A stretch of 9,848 bases of DNA. Source: Sedimenticola sp. GTDB taxonomy: Bacteria; Pseudomonadota; Gammaproteobacteria; Chromatiales; Chromatiaceae. Where the stretch lies: assembly GCA_027023915.1 (NCBI GenBank), contig JALVUB010000089.1, positions 1 through 9,848 on the forward strand. Reading direction: 5' to 3'. The notes below the pieces were generated by a model. That model was not told the origin of the DNA and did no database searches. It saw only the letters and a program-made list of their open reading frames with translations. Positions 5,312-9,848 of this stretch are shown here, one piece after another. The position numbers were made by a program, and so were the translations under genes. Position 1 is the first letter of the stretch; each line of letters opens with the position of its first letter.

Positions 5312-6077
5312 GCTGCTTTTTCTGGTTTGCCTGGCTGGCGCCGTTGCGGCCGCGCCCCAGGTGCAGGTGCGGCTGCAAGGCGCTTTCGCCCATCCGGGTC
5401 TGCATTCCCTGCCCCAGGGGAGCCGTCTGAGCAAGGCGCTGGAGAAAGGCGGGCTTTCTTCCCAGGCCTGTCAGATGCAGGCGGCCTGGTTGCGAAAAGA
5501 ACTGCTGAAGCGGCAAACACAACTCAAGCGTAGCTTGTTATACGACCTCCAGGCACTCTCCTATGCCGCCCAGTTGCAAAACCGGCCTCGCTTGGCCCGG
5601 TGGGCGGGCATGCTTGGCCGTCTCATCCAGTCACAGCCGGTCACCGGACGCAAAGCAGGCCACCCCTTGGTGTGGGGCAAGTTGGAGGTGCAACAGGCGT
5701 TCGACCTGCCTCTGAAAGAGGGCGATCAGCTGATCTATCCCGCCTGCGACACCAGGTATTACTACCTGACGGAACAGGGGGTGAAAGCTTTCGATCACGA
5801 CCCGGCCAAGACCTTGGAAGCCGACGCCAATGTGGTGGAAGCCTTGCCGTGGCAGGCGCCAGGCTGGATCTGGGTGGTTCATGCCGACGGCAATTCCGAG
5901 AAACGGCGCATTGGCTACTGGTATGGCGGCTCGCCCCGTCATCTGGACCCTGGCGCGGTGCTGTTTCGGCCTCTATCAAAGGATTGGACCGAAGCGCTGG
6001 GCAATCCAGATTTCAACCGTGATCTGGCCCGCTGGCTTGCCACCCAGATCCCCAATGGGGGAGTTGCAGAACCATGA
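5298..6077 (+). CDS. gfcC: GfcC/YjbG-family periplasmic capsule protein
   Basis: The 259-residue product compares with about 248 for E. coli GfcC. An N-terminal signal peptide (MRLAELLFLVCLAGAVAAA, cleavage near residue 17-19) leads into QVQVRLQGAFAHPGLHSLPQGSRLSKAL, the SLBB-like beta-grasp segment typical of the family. A helical region and a second domain with GDQLIYPACDTRYYYL follow. The known E. coli GfcC structure has two beta-grasp domains resembling Wza domains D2 and D3, so a role at the export channel is inferred. The start codon lies inside the end of gfcB (14-bp overlap), and the stop overlaps the gfcD start by 4 bp (ATGA), which points to tightly coupled translation of gfcB-C-D. 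Confidence 0.87.
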   Translation: MRLAELLFLVCLAGAVAAAPQVQVRLQGAFAHPGLHSLPQGSRLSKALEKGGLSSQACQMQAAWLRKELLKRQTQLKRSLLYDLQALSYAAQLQNRPRLARWAGMLGRLIQSQPVTGRKAGHPLVWGKLEVQQAFDLPLKEGDQLIYPACDTRYYYLTEQGVKAFDHDPAKTLEADANVVEALPWQAPGWIWVVHADGNSEKRRIGYWYGGSPRHLDPGAVLFRPLSKDWTEALGNPDFNRDLARWLATQIPNGGVAEP

Positions 6078-8161
6078 AAAAGATTTTAGCTGGCGTCATG
6101 GTTCTGCTCTGCATGCCCGTGGTGGCAAAAGAACACCTTGCCCACTACAGCCAGCGCGATTTTGGTGGTGTCGGTCTGCTGCAAATGCCCACCGCGCGCA
6201 TGAATCCCACGGGAGAGTTCACCTTTTTCGCCAACCGGACCCGGCCCTATACCCGCTTTGGGGTTTCCGCCCAGCCTCTTGATTGGTTTGAGATATTGTT
6301 TCGTTATACAGATGTTGCAAACCGACTGTATGGTCCATCCATTGCTGGAACCCAAAGTTATAAGGACAAGGCCGTTGATGTTAAATTTCGTCTCAAACAG
6401 GAGAGCTACTACTGGCCCCAACTGGCGCTCGGCATTCAGGATGTGGCCGGCACCGGGCTTTTCAGCAGTGAATATCTGGTGGCCAGCAAGCGGTGGCGGA
6501 ATTTCGATTTCACTTTGGGGTTTGCCTGGGGTTATCTGGGCAGCCGGGGCGGTATCACCAATCCGCTCACCCTGTTTGGGAAAAAATTCAAGAAGCGCAG
6601 TGCCTTCACGGGACAGGGTGGTGAATTTTCCTTCAAGAATTATTTCCGTGGGAAAGAGATCGGCCTGTTCGGCGGTGTGGAATATCACCCCAAATGGGCG
6701 CCCAGGCTGACCTTGAAACTGGAGGTGGACGGCAACGATTATCAGCACGAGCCCCAACAGAACAACCAACCTCAGCGCACGCCTGTCAATGTGGGCGCGG
6801 TGTGGCGCTTGTCGCCGGGCGTGGAGCTGTATGCCGGTTATGAGCGGGGCCATGAAGTCATGTTCGGCTTCAGCATGGGCACCAACTTCAATCACTCGCC
6901 GCCTCAGCCAAAACTGCACGATCCCAAGCCGGCTAAAGTGGGCAGGGTTTCAGCCGGTTCCCCGAGCTGGCCCAAGGTGGCCCGGCGCCTGCGAAAAGAG
7001 GCGGGGTGGAAAGTTCATGCCATTGACAAAACAGATCACGAGCTGATCGTTCGTGGCGAGCAGGAGCGTTTTCTTGACACCCCCAAGGCGCTTGGGCGGG
7101 GTGCGCGCATCCTCTCCCAGGTGGCTGACGACCATATCAAATGGTTTTCCTTTGAATTGGAAAACCGGGGCCTCTCCCTGGCCCAGGCTTCGGTGCAACG
7201 GGATGTTTTCGAACGGGCGGCGCGCCACGAACTGGCTGTGGAAGATGCGCTTCGTAGCGCCCAACTCGGGCCACCGGAAAGCAAGGGCAAGCGGGTATTT
7301 GAACAGCCAGAAGAACCTTTCCGCTATGAAATCGGTCCCGGCTTGAGCCAGGTTTATGGGGGGCCTGACGGTTTTTTCCTCTATCAGCTACGCCTGGATC
7401 TTTCCGGCGAGTGGCGGCTGGCGCGTAACAAGTGGTTTTCCGGTACTCTCATGGCCGGCTTGGTGGACAATTTCGACCGCTTCCACTACACCGCGCCCAG
7501 TAACCTCCCACGGGTGAGAACCTATTTGCGGGAATTCCTCACCACGTCGCGGGTTCGCCTGGATAATCTGCAATACACCCAGGTGGCCGATCTGGGGGGC
7601 GGGCTCTACGCCATGGGCTATCTGGGCTACCTGGAAACCATGTATGCCGGCCTGGGTGGCGAGCTGCTTTACCGCCCCTTTTCCCGCCCCTGGGCGTTGG
7701 GTGTCGATCTCAACGCCGTTCGCCAGCGGGACTTCAACGTTCATTTCGGCCTGCGTGGATACAAGGTGCTCACCGGTCACGCCACGCTCTATTACAGACT
7801 CCCGTGGGTAAAAGGGGCGGAATTCCAGCTCAGTGCCGGTCGTTACCTGGCGGGTGACCATGGCGCCACCATTCAGCTCAGTCGCACTTTTGACAACAAT
7901 GTCACCCTGGGTGCCTGGGCGACCTTCACCGATGTCTCCGCCGCGCAGTTTGGCGAAGGATCCTTTGACAAAGGGTTCTTCATCAAGATACCTTTTGACT
8001 TCTTTTTCACCCAGAGCAGCACCCGACAGGCGGAAATCCGCTGGAGTTTCCTCACCCGCGATGGCGGCCAGAAGTTGTGGCGGCGTTACAATCTTTACGA
8101 CCTGACCGAAGGGCGGGACCAGTATGGTTTCCAACACCGGCTGGGTACCTTGATGGAGTAG
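6074..8161 (+). CDS. gfcD: GfcD/YjbH-family outer-membrane beta-barrel protein
   Basis: The 695-residue product is very close in length to E. coli GfcD (about 698). A signal peptide (MKKILAGVMVLLCMPVVA, cleavage near 18) is followed by the family's conserved start, DFGGVGLLQMPTARMNPTGEF (about 28-48). Three regions can be seen. Residues about 30-280 are rich in alternating aromatic/polar strands (for example ELYAGYERGHEVMFGFSMGT). Residues about 281-410 are soluble and charged with helices (WPKVARRLRKEAGW to the FEQPEEPF segment). Residues about 411-695 return to barrel-like strands (FRYEIGPGLSQVYGG onward). It is probably an outer-membrane protein of the capsule export system; its exact role is unknown. 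It is translationally coupled to gfcC (ATGA). Confidence 0.9.
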   Translation: MKKILAGVMVLLCMPVVAKEHLAHYSQRDFGGVGLLQMPTARMNPTGEFTFFANRTRPYTRFGVSAQPLDWFEILFRYTDVANRLYGPSIAGTQSYKDKAVDVKFRLKQESYYWPQLALGIQDVAGTGLFSSEYLVASKRWRNFDFTLGFAWGYLGSRGGITNPLTLFGKKFKKRSAFTGQGGEFSFKNYFRGKEIGLFGGVEYHPKWAPRLTLKLEVDGNDYQHEPQQNNQPQRTPVNVGAVWRLSPGVELYAGYERGHEVMFGFSMGTNFNHSPPQPKLHDPKPAKVGRVSAGSPSWPKVARRLRKEAGWKVHAIDKTDHELIVRGEQERFLDTPKALGRGARILSQVADDHIKWFSFELENRGLSLAQASVQRDVFERAARHELAVEDALRSAQLGPPESKGKRVFEQPEEPFRYEIGPGLSQVYGGPDGFFLYQLRLDLSGEWRLARNKWFSGTLMAGLVDNFDRFHYTAPSNLPRVRTYLREFLTTSRVRLDNLQYTQVADLGGGLYAMGYLGYLETMYAGLGGELLYRPFSRPWALGVDLNAVRQRDFNVHFGLRGYKVLTGHATLYYRLPWVKGAEFQLSAGRYLAGDHGATIQLSRTFDNNVTLGAWATFTDVSAAQFGEGSFDKGFFIKIPFDFFFTQSSTRQAEIRWSFLTRDGGQKLWRRYNLYDLTEGRDQYGFQHRLGTLME

Positions 8162-8170
8162 TACAAGCAC

Positions 8171-8608
8171 ATGGCCCTGGTGCGCAGCATCCTGACTGTT
8201 TGCGTGGGTAATATCTGCCGCAGCCCGGTGGCCGAGCGGCTGTTGCGCCAGCGCCTGCCTGAAGTGCAGGTGGGTTCCGCCGGCATTGGGGCGCTGGTGG
8301 GCAAGCCCATGGATCCTTCCGCCCGTGATTGGCTGGAACGCCAGGGGTTGAGCGGCGAGGGGCACCGTGCCCGCCAGCTCAACGCTGAACTGCTGCGTTG
8401 GGCCGATCTGGTTTTGGTTATGGAAAAAGGCCACAAAAACTACATCGGCGCGCGGTTTCCCGCCAGCCTGGGCAAGGTTCACCTCCTGGGGCGTTGGCAG
8501 GAAGAGCGGGATATTGCGGATCCCTACAAAAAGTCCCAAGCCTTTTTCGACCAAGTGCTTGAGCAGGTGGCCGAAGGCGTGGATGCCTGGGTGGAGCGGT
8601 TGCGGTAA
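8171..8608 (+). CDS. etp: Low-molecular-weight protein-tyrosine phosphatase (Wzb/Etp type)
   Basis: The 145-residue product has the LMW-PTP signature CVGNICRS with nucleophile C11 and R17 (CX5R), a following SPVAERLLR, and the general-acid loop DP at D117-P118 (within RDIADPYKK). Family members in these operons dephosphorylate the C-terminal tyrosine cluster of the partner kinase (Wzc or Etk), and cycling of phosphorylation is needed for polymer assembly. It acts in the cytoplasm. The start ATG at 8171 lies 9 bp after the gfcD stop; the nearest purine block (GGAG at about 8155) is 12 nt or more away, so initiation may rely on re-initiation from gfcD. The next gene is the matching kinase. I use the symbol etp because of the gfc context; wzb is the equivalent in colanic acid operons. 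Confidence 0.94.
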   Translation: MALVRSILTVCVGNICRSPVAERLLRQRLPEVQVGSAGIGALVGKPMDPSARDWLERQGLSGEGHRARQLNAELLRWADLVLVMEKGHKNYIGARFPASLGKVHLLGRWQEERDIADPYKKSQAFFDQVLEQVAEGVDAWVERLR

Positions 8609-8644
8609 CGGGAACTGCTCCAATCAAAGACTCAAGTTGAAACA

Positions 8645-9848
8645 ATGAAGATGAACAGCGAACCCAATCTCCAACTGTCGGTTCGTCCCGATGGCGAAGA
8701 AGAAATCGACCTGCGGGCCCTTTTTGCCGTTCTGGCCGCCGAAAAGTGGCGTATTTTGCTGGCGGCATTGCTGTTTCTGATCGGCGGTATCCTGTATGTA
8801 TTGCTGGCTACGCCCATCTATCGTGCCGACGCGCTGGTCCAGGTGGAACAGAAATCCACGCCGCTCTCCGCCATTGGCGACGTGGCGGATGTGCTGGAAA
8901 GTTCGAGCAGTTCAGACGCAGAAATCCAGCTCATCAAATCCCGTTCCATCGTGGGCAAGGCGGTGGATGCGCTGGATCTCACCCTGGTTGCCGAACCCAA
9001 ATATTTCCCCGTTATTGGCAGGGCATGGGCGCGTTGGTTTGGATCTCGACCAGGCCAGTTCGTCAAACCCTTGTTTGGATTGGGTCAGTTCGCTTGGGGG
9101 GGCGAACTTATCAAAATAAGCCACTTCAAGGTGCCCCACAGCCTTCTTGGGCAGCCCCTGACCCTGGTGGCGGGTGAAGGAGGGGAATATCAGCTTTTCG
9201 ATGAAGACGGCCAATTGTTGTTGAGTGGTTGGGTAGGACAGCGTGCCAGCGGCTATGGCATTGAATTGACGGTGGCCCAATTGATTGCCCGGCCTGGCAC
9301 CAAGTTCAATCTGATGAGGAAACCCAGGCTGGAAGTGATCCAGTCTTTTCAAAAACGGCTGAAGGTTTCAGAAAAAGGACGCAAAACAGGCATTCTTGCC
9401 TTGCAAATCGAAGATCCCTCGCCGAGGCGGGCGCGAAGCTTTCTCGATCAGGTAAGCAAATTCTATCTTCGCCAGAATGTGGAGCGTCTTTCAGCGGAGG
9501 CGGCCAAAAGCTTGGCTTTTCTACGCAAGCAACTTCCCAAGGTGCGCAAGCAGGTTGAAAACGCTGAAACCAGAATGAACGCTTTCCGCCAGTCGGCGCA
9601 TTCCGTGGACATTTCCATTGAAACAAAATCCCTGCTCGATCAAATTGTCGATCTCGAGACACAACTTTCTGAATTGAATCTGAAAAAATCGGAAATCCAG
9701 CGAAAATTCACCCCCAAACATCCCTCTTACCGTGCTTTCATGGCGCAGATTCGCGCGCTGCAACAGAAAAAGACTGAACTGGAAGCCAAGGTCAAAGACC
9801 TGCCAAAAACCCAGCAGGAACTGTTGCGCATGACACGTGATTTGAAGG
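8645..9848 (+). CDS. etk: Wzc/Etk-like tyrosine autokinase and chain-length regulator, N-terminal part (3' truncated by window edge)
   Basis: The frame is open from ATG 8645 to the window end (401 codons plus one base). The visible part is the Wzz-type periplasmic half. A short cytoplasmic N-terminus containing EEIDLRALFAVLAAEKW (18-35) leads into the first transmembrane helix (about 36-55), followed by the family's TPIYRADALVQVEQK. The Wzz-like domain has SSDAEIQLIKSRSIVGKAVDAL. The long helices (about 275-385) show KSLAFLRKQLPKVRKQVENAE and FTPKHPSYRAFMAQI. The end, LPKTQQELLRMTRDLK, is the conserved stretch just before the second membrane helix. The Walker A/A'/B kinase domain and tyrosine tail are outside the window, so kinase function is inferred from family and from the phosphatase next door. 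There is no strong Shine-Dalgarno; ATG 8651 is an alternative start. Confidence 0.93.
   Translation, partial: MKMNSEPNLQLSVRPDGEEEIDLRALFAVLAAEKWRILLAALLFLIGGILYVLLATPIYRADALVQVEQKSTPLSAIGDVADVLESSSSSDAEIQLIKSRSIVGKAVDALDLTLVAEPKYFPVIGRAWARWFGSRPGQFVKPLFGLGQFAWGGELIKISHFKVPHSLLGQPLTLVAGEGGEYQLFDEDGQLLLSGWVGQRASGYGIELTVAQLIARPGTKFNLMRKPRLEVIQSFQKRLKVSEKGRKTGILALQIEDPSPRRARSFLDQVSKFYLRQNVERLSAEAAKSLAFLRKQLPKVRKQVENAETRMNAFRQSAHSVDISIETKSLLDQIVDLETQLSELNLKKSEIQRKFTPKHPSYRAFMAQIRALQQKKTELEAKVKDLPKTQQELLRMTRDLK

Noticed and set aside
7388..8623. 411-codon open frame on the minus strand opposite gfcD and etp
   Set aside because: It lies wholly antisense to two well-identified genes, its translation shows no family resemblance or domain, and long antisense frames are common in GC-rich genes with biased third positions. 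The same applies to the minus-strand frames at 1589-2305, 3545-4225 and 6086-6919.

Overview
The window (about 60% GC by eye) reads as chromosomal DNA of a gammaproteobacterium. The first 3 kb carry the conserved gammaproteobacterial order mutL-miaA-hfq-hflX, and the protein sequences are of that type: Hfq has the same residue numbering as the E. coli protein through the Sm core, and MutL ends in a CNHGRPT/FLR tail. I cannot name a genus. The MutL tail is of the endonuclease type found in bacteria that lack MutH, so this is probably not an enteric or Vibrio-like organism.

Layout, with every gene on the + strand: 3' end of mutL (1-234), miaA (234-1166), a 261-bp non-coding gap with a strongly structured hfq leader (1167-1427), hfq (1428-1685) and hflX (1727-3037). 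In E. coli hflK and hflC would follow. Here a promoter and a polysaccharide-export operon follow instead: a gfcA/yjbE-like small secreted protein (3148-3408), two stem-loops one of which is a strong intrinsic terminator (3421-3495), a wza/gfcE-like outer-membrane lipoprotein (3548-4639), a gfcB/yjbF-like lipoprotein (4652-5311), gfcC/yjbG-like (5298-6077), gfcD/yjbH-like (6074-8161), a wzb/etp-like low-molecular-weight tyrosine phosphatase (8171-8608) and the first 401 codons of a wzc/etk-like tyrosine autokinase and co-polymerase (8645 to the window end).

The second half is therefore a group 4 capsule (gfcABCDE-etp-etk) type export operon. The gene order differs from E. coli: gfcE lies between gfcA and gfcB. 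Wza-type channel, Wzb-type phosphatase and Wzc-type kinase would together drive assembly and export of a high-molecular-weight surface polysaccharide, with GfcB/C/D as the accessory envelope proteins of this system. No glycosyltransferase, flippase or polymerase gene is inside the window; they would be expected downstream.

Most of the window is recognisable. The least explained material is regulatory: (i) a run of five consecutive inverted repeats in the hfq leader, two of which show GGA in the loop, one matching the published CsrA/RsmA RNA-binding consensus at 11 of 12 positions; (ii) a second CsrA-like site at the ribosome-binding site of gfcA; (iii) terminator hairpins directly after gfcA that would separate it transcriptionally from the capsule genes. 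Together these suggest, but do not prove, post-transcriptional (Csr/Rsm) and attenuation control linking hfq and surface polysaccharide production. I see no tRNA, rRNA, CRISPR array, transposase or insertion sequence.
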